Shown here: positions 42,501 through 52,439 of the stretch, in pieces
Layout of the letters: the number at the start of each line of letters is the position of its first letter
Numbering within the stretch: the stretch's first letter is position 1
DNA from: Muscardinus avellanarius
Taxonomy: Eukaryota > Chordata > Mammalia > Rodentia > Gliridae
DNA length: 64,000 nt
Direction of reading: 5' to 3'
Assembly (NCBI GenBank): GCA_963383645.1
Contig: OY726560.1
Coordinates: forward strand, 69,627,023-69,691,022
Notes under the pieces: model-generated
What the model was told of the DNA's origin: nothing
Seen by the model: the letters and a program-made list of their open reading frames with translations, nothing else
The model's database searches: none
Translations under genes and position numbers: made by a program

Positions 42501-43538
42501 TATTTTTGCTCAAATTTTAATGATTTCTTGCCTTCTGCTGGCTTTGGGAATAGACTGTTGCAGAATTTCTAGTCCTTGAGTTGTGTCATTAGCTTCTTTA
42601 CTTGGTGGTTCTCTGTCCTTCTTATGTGGGCACTCAATGCAATAAACTTTCCTCTTAATACTGCCTTCATGGTGTCCCATAGATTTTGGTAGGTTGTGTC
42701 TCTGTTTTCGTTTGATTCCATAAATTTATTTATTTCTTCCCTAATTTCTGCTCTTACCCATTCATCATTCAATAGTGTATCATTCATTCTCCATGTATTT
42801 GAATACTTTCTTTCGAGTTTTCTGTTGTTGATTTCTACTTTTATTCCATTGTGGTCTGAAAAGATGCAAGGAATTATATTACATCTTTTGAATTTGCTGG
42901 TATTTTCTTTGTGTCCCAGGATGTGGTCTATTTTGGAAATGGTTCCATGGGCTGCTGAGAAGAATGTGTATTCTGTAGTTTCTGGTTGAAATATTCTGAA
43001 AATGTCTATAAGGTCAATTTGGTTTATGGTTTCCTTTAGTTCTAAAGCATCTTTATTCATCTTTTGCCTTGAAGATCGATCCAGTGGTGTGAGAGGCGTA
43101 TTAAAGTCTCCCAGAATTATTGTATTTGGGTCTACTTGGGATCTGGTGTCCAGAAGGATTTGTTTTACAAATGTGGTTGCACCCACATTTTGGGCATAAA
43201 TATTTACTATCATTACGTCTTCTCGGTGTATTGTTCCTTTTAATAAAAAGGAAGTGCCCTCATTTGTCTCTTTTGATGTGTTTTAGTTTAAAGTCTGTTT
43301 TGTTGGATATCAGTGTTGCTACCCCTGCTCTTTGGTCACCAATGGCATGGTATATCTTTTTCCATCCTTTCACTTTCAGTCTGTGAATGTCTTTGGCTGT
43401 AAGGTGAGTTTCTTGCAAACAGCATATATTTGGATTATGTTTCCTAATCCACATTGCCAGTTTATGTCTTTTGATTGGTGAGTTAAGTCCTTTGACATTA
43501 AGAGATATTATTGAAATATGATTTTTGTTTTCTGCCAT
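39502..43538 (-). pseudogene. L1 ORF2 (endonuclease and reverse transcriptase), frameshifted
   Basis: The span without the SINE is close to the usual 1,275 codons. It starts at ATGGCAGAAAAC. The endonuclease begins with SLNVKGLNSPIKRHKL and CCLQETHL, is frameshifted near 43260, then continues with [10 protein letters not shown] and [14 protein letters not shown] follows at about 42569, and more stops lie before the SINE at 42073-42281. The RT domain (42048-40996) is well kept: [66 protein letters not shown] and the catalytic FADDMILY. A frameshift follows near 40996. The tail (40826-39852) reads [13 protein letters not shown] and [15 protein letters not shown], then the final block (39750-39502) MEFYSAIKKNKITSFAGRWK. 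It cannot make a full-length enzyme. Confidence 0.93.
42073..42281 (-). mobile_element. B1-dID SINE (short form) in L1 ORF2
   Basis: Poly-T, ggtactggggttcctggaag with a small duplicated ttctacc, and a B1 head reversed. TSD TGGAGTATAA at 42063-42072 and 42282-42291. Confidence 0.9.
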
Positions 43539-43583
43539 TTTGTGTTCTGTCTATTCTTGGGTGGTTTGGTCTTTCTTCTTTAC

Positions 43584-44561
43584 TTAAATGGCCCACTTAT
43601 TAACTTCCTCTCTTCTCTGGTTCTGAAGTCTGCTTCTTTTTTCTTCCTTATGGTTTATTTCTTTAAAAATTTTCTCTAGTGTTGGCTTTGAATTCATGAA
43701 TTTTTTAAGATTCTGTTTATCTTGAAAGACTTTGGTTTCACCATTGATCTTGAATAGTAGTTTTGCTGGATAAATAAGCTTTGGTTGAAAGCTATTTTCT
43801 TCCAGGTTCTGAATCACGTCGTACCAGTCTCTCCTAGCATTCATGACCTGGGTTGTATAGTCTGGGGTGATTCTTATTGTTTTGCCTCTATATGTCACCC
43901 ATCCTTTTGTTCTCACTGCTTTTAAGACTCCTTCCTTGGCCTCTATGTTGGTCATTTTGGTTATTATGTGGCATGGAGTGGTCCTTCTTTGGTCCTGTCT
44001 CAGTGGAGTTCTGTATGCCTGCTGGACATGAAGATCCAAGTCTCTTTCCATGTTTGGAAAATTCTCTGAGATTATTTCTTTTAAGAGATTACAGATGCCC
44101 TTGGTCTGTACCTCTATCCATTCTTCAATGCCTATTATCCATAAGTTAGGACACTTCATATTATCCCATATTTGCTGGATGTTTAGGTTTTGTTGCTGTA
44201 GAGATTTCTGTATATCGCTGACCGTGTTTTCGGTTTTGGATGTACTGTCTTCTAACATTGATACTCTGTTTTCCATTTCATCTAATCTTCCAGAATTTCT
44301 TTCTATTGCTATCTTCATTTCACTTATTGACTCTTTCATTTCATTCCAGACCTCTTTTTGATTCTTTCTTAGTGTTTCAATTTCCTCTTTCATTTCTTGT
44401 AGACTTGTTTTAAAGCCTTTCATCATATTGTAAATCAAGATTCTGAACTCCCCTTCTTGCATTTCTTGTAGGTCAGTATTCGTGATTTCTGTTGTCTCTT
44501 CATTATTCTTGGTTCTCATATCTATAGCTTTCTCTGTCCTGTTTTTCTGATTTCTACCCAT
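43584..44561 (-). CDS. L1 ORF1 protein (open frame, 325 codons)
   Basis: Starts MGRNQKNRTEKAID and ends EVNKWAI. An uninterrupted frame with coiled coil (about 35-135: KEEIETLRKNQKEVWNEMKE, RLDEMENRVSMLED), RRM-like core (NLWIIGIEEW, HIITKMTNIEAKEGVLKA) and C-terminal domain (TYRGKTIRITPDYTTQVMNA, NSFQPKLIYPAKLL). It is a clear relative of the half-L1 ORF1 but well diverged, so the two belong to different L1 lineages. The frame is open although its partner ORF2 is dead. Expression would need the 5'UTR, which is now split by half-L1 C. The role in the L1 particle is established for the family. Confidence 0.88.
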   Translation of the reverse strand: MGRNQKNRTEKAIDMRTKNNEETTEITNTDLQEMQEGEFRILIYNMMKGFKTSLQEMKEEIETLRKNQKEVWNEMKESISEMKIAIERNSGRLDEMENRVSMLEDSTSKTENTVSDIQKSLQQQNLNIQQIWDNMKCPNLWIIGIEEWIEVQTKGICNLLKEIISENFPNMERDLDLHVQQAYRTPLRQDQRRTTPCHIITKMTNIEAKEGVLKAVRTKGWVTYRGKTIRITPDYTTQVMNARRDWYDVIQNLEENSFQPKLIYPAKLLFKINGETKVFQDKQNLKKFMNSKPTLEKIFKEINHKEEKRSRLQNQRREEVNKWAI

Positions 44562-45111
44562 CGTTTGTGAGTATTATGCTTAGTCCAATCTTAGTATTAG
44601 GAGTTTAGAAGTATCGGCAAATCAGCAGAGCTTTTCCAATGTTGAGGGTGGGTGATGGGGGAGGAGCTGGGGTGATGGGTAAAGGAGTCGGATTAGGTAG
44701 AGGATATGTTTAGGTTGAGAAAGACTTTAAGTATGATAAGGTAATATTTTGCTGAAAATGAGAGAGAGAGTTAACTAGTAGGACTCTTGTCATTAGTAGA
44801 GTAAGTATGGAGATATGAAATACTTTGAGTATCAAACAAGGAGGTATATTATGGGGAAAAGTTTTGGGGGAAAAGAGTATATAGGTTAGTGTGGGGAAGT
44901 TTGTAAGAGGGGTAATGGAAGGAGCAGACAAACATAAAAAATATCCACACAAGTTACCAAGACTATTATGTAATCAAAGCAAAAGAAAAGAAAAACCAAT
45001 CAAAAGAGGAAAATGAAAAAAGGAAGGAAAGAGGAAGAAAGAGGAAAAAAGGACAAGAATAAAATAAAAGGAACTAGCAGCTGTTTGAAACCAGAAAACA
45101 AGGCAAACTAT

Positions 45112-45156
<45 letters not shown>

Positions 45157-46549
45157 AAGTTAAAGTAAAAGAAGGATGGGGAAAAAAATAAAACAGCAAT
45201 AACCATAACAAAACAAAAGCACTGTAAAAGCAAAATAAAACAAAATATCAACAGTAAAAGTAAAAAAACAGTCCTACTTATTTACGAATATGGGGTCAGG
45301 TCCATACAATATTTGAATATCTGATTGCTTTGGTAGCTTGCAGAATATAATCCAATGTCTCTTAGTTTTCTTTGTACTCTATTTTTATCTTCTTAAGTCA
45401 CTCTGGGTGTTTGGACACCTTTCTTTCCTTTAACTGCTTTGGGTATGTGTCAGGATTTCTGGTGTCACTATTATTAGATTCTGTACAATTCCCAGGTTCT
45501 GCGTAATTCCAACCTGTAGTCAGCACCTCTGCACTCACCACCCTAGACTCCAGCCTGTGCTTCCCTACAGCAGGAGTGGAGGATGTCCAAAGTAGACTTG
45601 GTACCTCCCCCTGAGGTCCTGTGCAGATATTGTGTCTCGATGGATATTCCTGTGTGTCTGGAAATTCTAACTGGGCTAGCCAGTATGGTCCCAAGATGTA
45701 CCCTGGGCAAAGGGATGCTGGTTCCTGGTCGCACACACTTACTGCCAGAGCTCTGCCAGTTCCGAGAGTGCAGGCTGGGTGCACTGCTATTACTGGACCC
45801 AGGGGTGAGTGGGTACAGATGCCTAGTGCCTGCTGCTATGCTCCTCCAAGGTGCACTGGGCTGTGCTCTAGACTAGAACTGAGTCTCAGGCTGCCGGGAG
45901 GGCAGGAACTCCCAGCGGTGGGCCAGGGGTGTGGGATAAGTGTACCCGGGTCCGGAGGCACTGGCACTGCGCGGTGTCCAGCAATGATCTTTGCCTCCCA
46001 CGGGGCGTAGAATCTTGGGGCCCGAGGAGATCTCACAGGCACACAGAGCTTTTGCTGCCTGGAAAGCAGGCCGCTAGCAAAGTAGGTGTCTGGGCTCCAG
46101 TGGGGAGCAGGGAATAAGTGCACAAGGTAAGCTCCGAGTTTAGGGGTGGGGATGGCGTTGGCACTAGCTACTATTGGGGGTCCGGGGTGCAGACAGGGTG
46201 CACGAGGACAGTGCTGGGTTCTGAGGCATGGGACAGATGCCCCGGGCCAGTGCTGGGTTTGGGGCGCACGCTAGGACCTGCACTTTCCCTGGACACACTC
46301 AGGTACCTGGCTTCCTTGGTCCAGGCATCCGTGGGAGTCCCTGTGCTGCTGTGATCCTGTCTCTGTTGCGCACACAGGTTCTGACGTGGGTGCTGCTCGC
46401 TGCTTAAGATGAGGTTCTATGACCGTTTTCAGTCTCAGATTATCTTGCCACGGTGGTATCAGTCAGGGCTCGGGAGTGCATTTTGGGCATGCAGGCAGCC
46501 CGTGCAGCCCGCCGGCGGGGTTGGTAGCCCGATTGTATCTGCAGCTGGT
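44562..46549 (-). other. L1 5'UTR, inner part
   Basis: No coding content is supported. Its open frames around 45400-46350 lie on both strands of GC-rich sequence and have no motif. It includes an (AT)n tract at 45115-45153 and an A-rich stretch at 44985-45260. The outer part of this 5'UTR is 49310-49494. Confidence 0.7.
45115..45153 (+). repeat. (AT)n microsatellite
   Basis: About 18 AT units within the L1 5'UTR. Confidence 0.95.
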
Positions 46550-46564
46550 CTGTGCCCAATCTTT
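46550..46564. repeat. TSD of half-L1 copy C (3' side)
   Basis: CTGTGCCCAATCTTT, exact match to 49310-49324. Confidence 0.95.
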
Positions 46565-46899
46565 TTTATTTTTTTATTGATGCACTGTATTCATACATTA
46601 TAGTGGGATACAAACTATTGTAGACATACATGCACACATCGCCCAGTCAGCTCCCACCCGATCCCCATCCCATTCTCTCCCCATCCCTCCCTCCCATGCT
46701 TGGCTTAGTGGTTGACATCTAGTATTATAGCAATTTATCCAAAATTAAAAATGATAATCTCACATAACAGTTTCATTTGTCTGATACCAAGCTTTTGATG
46801 ACTTAAAGATAACATTAGAATATTTCTTTTTGCTTTCTTTCTTACCAGAGAATAATTTTTTTTCTATTTTTTTAGGTGAAACTATCATATATTTATATA

Positions 46900-47600
46900 T
46901 TTATTTTTCAGAAAAGAAAATAAGAGAAAAAAGAAAAAAAGAAAAAAAGAAAAAGAACAAAGCTAGAAGATATATATTTTCTGATTTCAAACCATATAAA
47001 GCTACAATAATTGAAAGAGTGTAGTACTATTCTATAGGCAGATATATAAACCATTGGAGTTAAATAAAAGCCTAGAGCTAAATTCTTCCCTATATTGTCA
47101 AGTTATTTTTGACAAGCTTTCCACAAACAATTGGTGGTGAAAATAATAATCTTTTAACTAAATATTGTTGAAAAATAATAATTACATGGAAAAGAATAAT
47201 ATTGGACCCTTACCTAATCCCACATACAAGTATTAACTCAAAATAGATAAAAGACCTAAATATAAATATTAAGACTATAAACTTTTAGAAGAAAATCTGG
47301 GTCATAAAACCTCACAACATTGAAATTGGCAGTGATTTCTTGGATATGATTTCAATGGCACAGGCAACAGAAGAGTATACAAACTCCCTAAAAAAAAAAA
47401 AATTATATATCCAAAGACAATGTAAACAGAGTCAAAAGTTACTAATAGAATGGGATAAAATATTTCCAAATGCTGTATCTGAAGGTATATTAATATTCCA
47501 ACTAGAAATCCTAAAACTTAACAACAATAAAGGCAAACAATACCATTTATAGATAGGTAAAAGACTAACATAAGTAATGAATATCCACAGATAACCAATC
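46900..47600 (+). pseudogene. Antisense L1 ORF2 segment, copy C
   Basis: On the plus strand the old ORF2 text reads directly: gtgtagtactattctatagg, ggacccttacctaatcccac, aaatagataaaagacctaaa, cttttagaagaaaatctggg and agaatgggataaaatatttc, in ORF2 order. Stops are frequent. The opposite orientation to ORF1 is shared with A and B. Confidence 0.9.
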
Positions 47601-48518
47601 TTAGTTGTCTGTTGGATGGAAACTCTTGTTTCTCTGGTTCTGGTGTGTGTTACCAATTTCTTCTTTGTAGTTAATCTCTTTGAGTATTTTCTCTAGTGCT
47701 GGTTTTGAAGACATAAATTCCTTCAGTTTCTGTTTGTCATGGAAGCTTCTTATTTCTCCATCTAATTTGATAGAAAGTTTTGCTGGGTAGGAAATTTTTG
47801 GCTGGAAGTTGTTTTCTTTCAGAGTTTGGAATATGTTACTCCAACCCATTCTGGCTCTCATGACTTGGTTTGGGAAGTCTGGAGTGATTCTAATTGGTTT
47901 GCCTCTGAATGTCACTTGGCCCTTTGTTTTTGTTGCCTTTAAGATTCTCTGCTTGGCTTCTACGTTGGTCATTTTGACAATTATGTGGCGTGGGGATCCT
48001 CTTCTCCGATCCTGTCTAAAGGGAGTTCTATAAGTTTCCTGGACCTGTGTATCAACCTCTTGCTCTATGTTTGGAAATTTTTCTGCTATTACTTCCTTGA
48101 AGAGATTGTTGATCCCTTTGGTTTCACTTTCTTTTCCCTCCTCTATTCCAATTATTCTTAGGTTAGCTCTCTTAAAATGGGCCCATATTTCTTCAATATC
48201 AGATTCCTGCTTTCGGATATTTTTTTCTAGATTAGAAACTATGCGTTCATTTTTGGAATGATCATCTTCTAAGAGCGAGATTCTGTTCTCCATGTGGTCT
48301 AATCGGTTGTTTGTGCTTTGAATTGAGGTCTGTACTTCATTAATTGCATCCTTTATCTCTTTTTGGCTCTCTCTGAGTTCTTTTCGAAGCACCTCTATTA
48401 TTTCTACAGTTATTTTCCTGATTTGGTCTTCTAGAAATCTCTGATTTTCTGTTTTATTGGGTTCTGATGTTGTGGAATTGTGGGCATTCATTGCTCCAGT
48501 ATTATTCCTCTTTCCCAT
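47601..48518 (-). CDS. L1-type ORF1 protein of half-L1 copy C (intact)
   Basis: 305 codons from MGKRNNTGAMNAHN to NKSFHPTDN and stop, the same length as copy B, no indels and about 20 substitutions. Coiled coil, RRM-like core (NLRIIGIEEGKESE, HIIVKMTNVEAKQRILKA) and C-terminal domain (VTFRGKPIRITPDFPNQVMR) are complete. The non-ATG extension of 15 codons (to 48563) is not used in this call. Two independent copies with an unbroken frame beside a heavily decayed antisense ORF2 segment suggest that ORF1 was kept by selection in the source elements. ORF1p would act as RNA chaperone; any help to foreign ORF2 protein is inference. Confidence 0.9.
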   Translation of the reverse strand: MGKRNNTGAMNAHNSTTSEPNKTENQRFLEDQIRKITVEIIEVLRKELRESQKEIKDAINEVQTSIQSTNNRLDHMENRISLLEDDHSKNERIVSNLEKNIRKQESDIEEIWAHFKRANLRIIGIEEGKESETKGINNLFKEVIAEKFPNIEQEVDTQVQETYRTPFRQDRRRGSPRHIIVKMTNVEAKQRILKATKTKGQVTFRGKPIRITPDFPNQVMRARMGWSNIFQTLKENNFQPKISYPAKLSIKLDGEIRSFHDKQKLKEFMSSKPALEKILKEINYKEEIGNTHQNQRNKSFHPTDN

Positions 48519-49260
48519 GATTTCGGAAGTTTGTGTCTTCTCTGGGTTCTTCCCTTGGGTCACTATGACTTCACTTAAGGTGTTCTGGATCTCGAGTCAG
48601 TAGTATCTCAGACCCCACTACTCCTTTACTGGGTTGTATCACAGAGTCTCCGACCCAGAGAGTCGATAGAGGCTGCTTTACACTGTGGGGGGTGCCAGGT
48701 TGCACGTTCTCCTATGGTGTGATATCTCTGCCACCGCCCCTCCCCCACTGGGTCAAGTCCCAGGGAGTACAGTACTGGGATTTCTCCTCTGTGGCCCGCA
48801 TTTTGACTCACTCTTCTTGAGTACGCAGATGTAGCTGTACTGGACTCGGTGAATTTTCTGCTGCTGCCGCCGGTGGCAAATGGCGCTGCTGCTACGCCCT
48901 CGGCCATGAGACTGACATATTTCTTCTTGGTTTTGAATTCCACTCTGAATCCCTGCAGCGTGTGCTGAGCTCAGCCACTGGGAGCTTTAGATACTCCCTG
49001 CGCCAAAAAATCCTGCCTGGCTGTTCCGCAGCAGCTCACCTCAGCTTGCTGTAGCCACCCGGTGAACTTGCTGCTGCCGCCGGCAGTATGGCACTGCTGC
49101 CACGTCCTCGGGCGTGAGGCCGTTGTATCTCCTCTGTGGCTCTAAGCTCTGTTCTCAGTCCGCTTTCTCTCTGGAGCCTGGTGATTTTTTTGTTTCTCTG
49201 GTGATGGTGTTTTCTGGCTATGAAAGGTGCTGATTTTGTGGTAATGGAGGTTGGTTGTTA

Positions 49261-49280
49261 GCGGGGCTCTTAAGCCCCGC
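49261..49280. promoter_or_regulatory. 5'UTR hairpin of half-L1 copy C
   Basis: GCGGGGCT, CTTA, AGCCCCGC: the same 8-bp stem as in copy A, close to the element 5' end. Confidence 0.8.
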
Positions 49281-49494
49281 TTTTCTCGGTCGCCATCTTC
49301 CCGGAAGTCCTGTGCCCAATCTTTGTTCTTCTTCTTCGAGTTCAGGGTTTCTGACGAGGTACCTGGATCTGTTTTGGTTCCTGGGATATATTTATTTTGT
49401 TGATTAAGACACGGCTTTATAAGTAGTTGAACTTTATTTGTTTCAGCTACTGAGAAGTGCTGTGTCCCTCAGTCGCCATTTTGAATACTCTGTC

Positions 49495-49508
49495 AGAACA
49501 TTTTTCTT
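49495..49508. repeat. TSD of the full-length L1 (5' side)
   Basis: AGAACATTTTTCTT, exact match to 39200-39213. 49509-50070 beyond is AT-rich and unassigned. Confidence 0.93.
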
Positions 49509-50071
49509 ATATTAAAACTCACGTGTATGACTTTAAATCAAGTACAATTTATCTCAGAGGTGTTCTCCTTTTTCTTATTCTTTTGTTGTTACCTTTGTTA
49601 TAAGAAAACTAATATTTTGAACTAGAAGAAGAATTTGGTAACTTTATTGTTAAATGTTTCCCTGAGAAGGAAGAAATATTTCTCTAAGTTCTATATAAAA
49701 TTATAATGAGTTGAATATAATAGGATTCCAAAATCTCAATCCTAACTTTGGGGAGGTTACTTATCACATTGAATCTGTTTTTTTAACTAAAAATTGTGAA
49801 TGACAGTACAAATATGATAATAAGAGTAGTAATAATAACTTATTTAACTACAAGAAGTATGTAAAATACCCTCAAACTATACCAATAAAAAATCTTTAAA
49901 AATAAAAATAATAAAAATAAAAATAGTCTGAATCTTTAAAATTTTGTTTATTTTTCTTTCTTCCTCTTAACATGTGGCCTAAATGTAGGTCTGTGTATTT
50001 TAATTTGCAAAGTCATATATAGTCACTCAGCACATATTAATTACATTATTAGCACAATATATATACTTTTT

Positions 50072-50222
50072 TGGGTGGTACTGGGGTTCATGGAAGCCCT
50101 TCTACCTCTGGGCTATACTCCCAGACCTATTTTATACTTTTTATTTGGAAACAAGGTCTCTTAAGCCAGCAAGGCTGGCTTTGAACCTGCCCAATCCTCC
50201 TGGCTCACCTCTCAAGCCCGGC
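50072..50222 (-). mobile_element. B1-dID SINE (short form), reversed, head truncated
   Basis: ggtactggggttcatggaag, tttggaaacaaggtctctta and a shortened B1 head ending in caagcccggcc. Confidence 0.85.
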
Positions 50223-50296
50223 CAGTATTTAATTTCTAAAGGCTTTATAGTTTACTTACTACAATATAGATTAAAATTTATGATAATGGTCATCTT

Positions 50297-50299
<3 letters not shown>

Positions 50300-50341
<42 letters not shown>
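50300..50341 (+). repeat. (TG)n microsatellite
   Basis: About 21 TG units at the poly-A side of a reversed SINE tail. Confidence 0.95.
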
Positions 50342-50343
<2 letters not shown>

Positions 50344-50575
50344 ATACTAAGGATTGAACCCAGGGGCAGTCTACCTCCAAGCTATACCCCCAGCTCATTT
50401 ATTTTTATTCTTTATTGTTGGAGGTTGAGACAGGAGGATTGAGGTCCACAAACAGCCTCAGCTTGAGGCCTTTGCAACTCAGTGAGACCCTGTTTCCAAA
50501 TAAAGAATAAAAAAAGGGCTGATGGTTTAGTTCAGAGGTAGAATGCTCTTAGGTTTCATCCCCATTGCTGCAAAA
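50342..50575. repeat. Two B1-dID fragments in opposite orientation
   Basis: 50342-50415 is a reversed ID-like tail (ggattgaacccaggggcagt). 50418-50575 is a forward copy missing its 5' end (ggaggttgagacaggaggat to gtttcatccccattgctgc). They form an imperfect inverted arrangement. Confidence 0.75.
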
Positions 50576-50579
50576 AAAA

Positions 50580-51110
50580 AAAGAAATATACAATATATTA
50601 TTGTTAACTGTTGTCACACTACTTAACTATAGAACACTACAATTTACTTCTCTTAACTATATATTTGTACCCATTAAACAACCCTTCTCTATCCCCCCAC
50701 CCTTCCCAAGCTCCAGTGAACACTGTTCTACCTTCTATGGTATCTATTTTTTAAGCTTCCACATGAATGAGAATAGGTTATTTGTCTTTCTGTGTATGGC
50801 TTATTTCACTTAATGTCCTCCCTACAAAATGGGAGAAAATATTTGCAAACCATTTATCCTATAAGAAGCTAATGTCCAGAACATATGAGGAATTTAACAG
50901 CAGAAAAATAAGTAATCTAATTTTAAAATGGGCAAATGATGTGAACTGACTTTTCTCAAAAAAGAAGTCATACAAATGATCAACAAGTGTATGAAAAAAA
51001 TGTCCAATGTATTCATCATCAGCAAAATATACATAAAAACCACAGTGTGGTATCAACGCAGCCCAGGCAAAATAGATATGATCAAAAAGACAAAAATAAA
51101 GAAATGGAAC
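50580..51110 (-). mobile_element. Ancient L1M with 5' inversion
   Basis: 50580-50820 is a reversed L1M 3'UTR (ctccagtgaacactgttcta, atttgtctttctgtgtatgg). 50822-51110 is forward ORF2 (aaaatgggagaaaatatttg, ttaaaatgggcaaatgatgt). The switch of orientation is the usual sign of twin priming. Confidence 0.65.
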
Positions 51111-51202
51111 TTTATTTTCTAATTCAGCAAGTCTTCATTGAGCACATGCAGAGAGTCACTCTGCCAGGCTGAGACAGCTTAATATGTGATCGTTCAAAAA
51201 GA

Positions 51203-51420
51203 ATGAGCCGGGCGTGGTGGTGCACGCTTGTAATCCCAGAGCTCGGGAGGCTGAGACAGGAGGATCGCACAGGTTCAAAGCCAGCCTCAGCTACTGAGTG
51301 AGGCTGTCAGCAACTTAGTGAGACCCTGTTTCCAAATAAAATATTTTTTTAAATGGGTCTGGGAATATAGCCCACAGGTAGAAAGCCCCTAGGTTCCACC
51401 CCTAGTACAAAAAAAAAAAA
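51203..51420 (+). mobile_element. B1-dID SINE (long form)
   Basis: gccgggcgtggtggtgcacg, gcctcagctactgagtgagg, ggttccacccctagtac and poly-A. Confidence 0.88.
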
Positions 51421-51599
51421 AAAGTAATTGAGCAGTAGTAATCCAGGGAAAGATTTACCAGCGAGTTAAACTCAGGCTCCCTCCCTATTTTTTCTGGGCC
51501 CTTTCCATGCCCAGTTCCTGTTTCTGTCATTATAACTGAGCATTCTTTTTCTTACCTTAGACCCCCAATATTATATAAGCCTTGGGTGCCCTCAAAACC

Positions 51600-52040
51600 T
51601 GGATCTACTTCATGCTTCCTCTTTTGGGAAATATAAGGGAAATAGTAGGAAGTTAGCAAGGAAGCAAGAAGGGCCTTTCAGCAAAGGAATCCATCCTGCA
51701 GGGATGGAGGCAGAGTGACAGGTCCTCTCTGCGTCTGCAGAGTGGGCGGCTGGGGGAGCTGATGCTGAACAGGTGCTCTTGGATATGCTGCTAGGGAATT
51801 TGGACTTTATCCTCCACACAATAAATGACATTAGAGACTTTTCAGTAGGTGTCTGCCTTTTTTAAGGTAACTATAGCAACCATAGAAGGAAACTGATTGA
51901 CGAAGGGAGACACAAGAGCCAGGGACATTAGTCAGGAGCATAATGAAATAGACCAGGAAAGAGATATTGGAGGTATAGGTTGAGGCATTGAGGGTGACCC
52001 CAAGAGACATTTCGGTGAGAGAATTCACCAGGGATTCACT
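51600..52040 (+). repeat. Old interspersed repeat, possibly the family of 27130-28200
   Basis: gggaatttggactttatcct, gggagacacaagagccaggg and cccaagagacatttcggtga recall the 3' part of the same old repeat. Low certainty. 51421-51599 is unassigned. Confidence 0.4.
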
Positions 52041-52289
52041 GAAAAGTAGAGAAAGAAGAGGCTTTAAAGGTGACTTTTACAGCCACATTCTTCTCTCCAT
52101 ACTCAAATACCTCAAGACTTCCCATATGGCCCATCCAGACCACACAGCAAAATCCTGTGGCTACAGCCAAACTCATCTCTGCCTGCAGGGACCTGAGCTG
52201 TGTTCGTCAAGACTGTGAGTTAAACCATTCCAGCAGGAACCTGCCCTGCACAGCCATTTATTTATTTGCTTACTGTCCCATTTATTGAT

Positions 52290-52430
52290 TGATTGATTGA
52301 TTGGTGGTGTTTGTTTATTTATGAGGCAGGGTCTCACTGAGGTTGCCCAGGCTGGCTTCAAATTTGTGATTCTCCTGCCTCAGCCTCTCCAGTAGCTGGG
52401 ATTCAGGCATGTGCCACTGCCACCGACAAC
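52290..52430 (-). mobile_element. Old B1/7SL-type monomer, reversed, no ID tail
   Basis: gaggcagggtctcactgagg, ttgcccaggctggcttcaaa and cctcagcctctccagtagct are a reversed 7SL-derived monomer. Confidence 0.75.
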
Positions 52431-52439
52431 TAGACTTAA

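Larger units (their letters stand above)
46565..49309 (-). mobile_element. Half-L1 chimera, copy C (full length), nested in the L1 5'UTR
   Basis: Exact 15-bp TSD. Minus strand: begins GACTTCCGGGAAGATGGCGA, then a GC-rich 5'UTR (49309-48519), intact ORF1 (48518-47601), antisense L1 ORF2 segment (about 47600-46900), linker, and a tail with gaatacagtgcatcaataaa. Near 46905-46960 an A-rich tract (T-rich on the element strand) replaces part of the antisense segment that B retains. It is inserted in the same orientation as its host L1, so it postdates that L1. Confidence 0.94.
39214..49494 (-). mobile_element. Full-length but disabled L1 with two nested insertions
   Basis: Bounded by the 14-bp TSD. 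Minus strand: 5' end 49494 with an AAAATGGCGACTGAG YY1-like start (49468-49482), a 5'UTR of about 2.2 kb (49494-49310 and 46549-44562) that is GC-rich over 45500-46500, ORF1 (44561-43584), 45-bp gap, ORF2 (43538-39502, broken), a short G-rich 3'UTR and an A-rich end at 39243-39214. Nested later: half-L1 C (46565-49309) and a SINE (42073-42281). Without these the L1 is about 7.3 kb. Its 3'UTR differs from the tail used by the composite families. Confidence 0.93.

Noticed and set aside
45398..46354. Several overlapping frames of 60-130 codons on both strands in GC-rich sequence
   Set aside because: They lie in the L1 5'UTR, overlap one another and have no domain or family motif. GC-rich sequence has few stops by chance.
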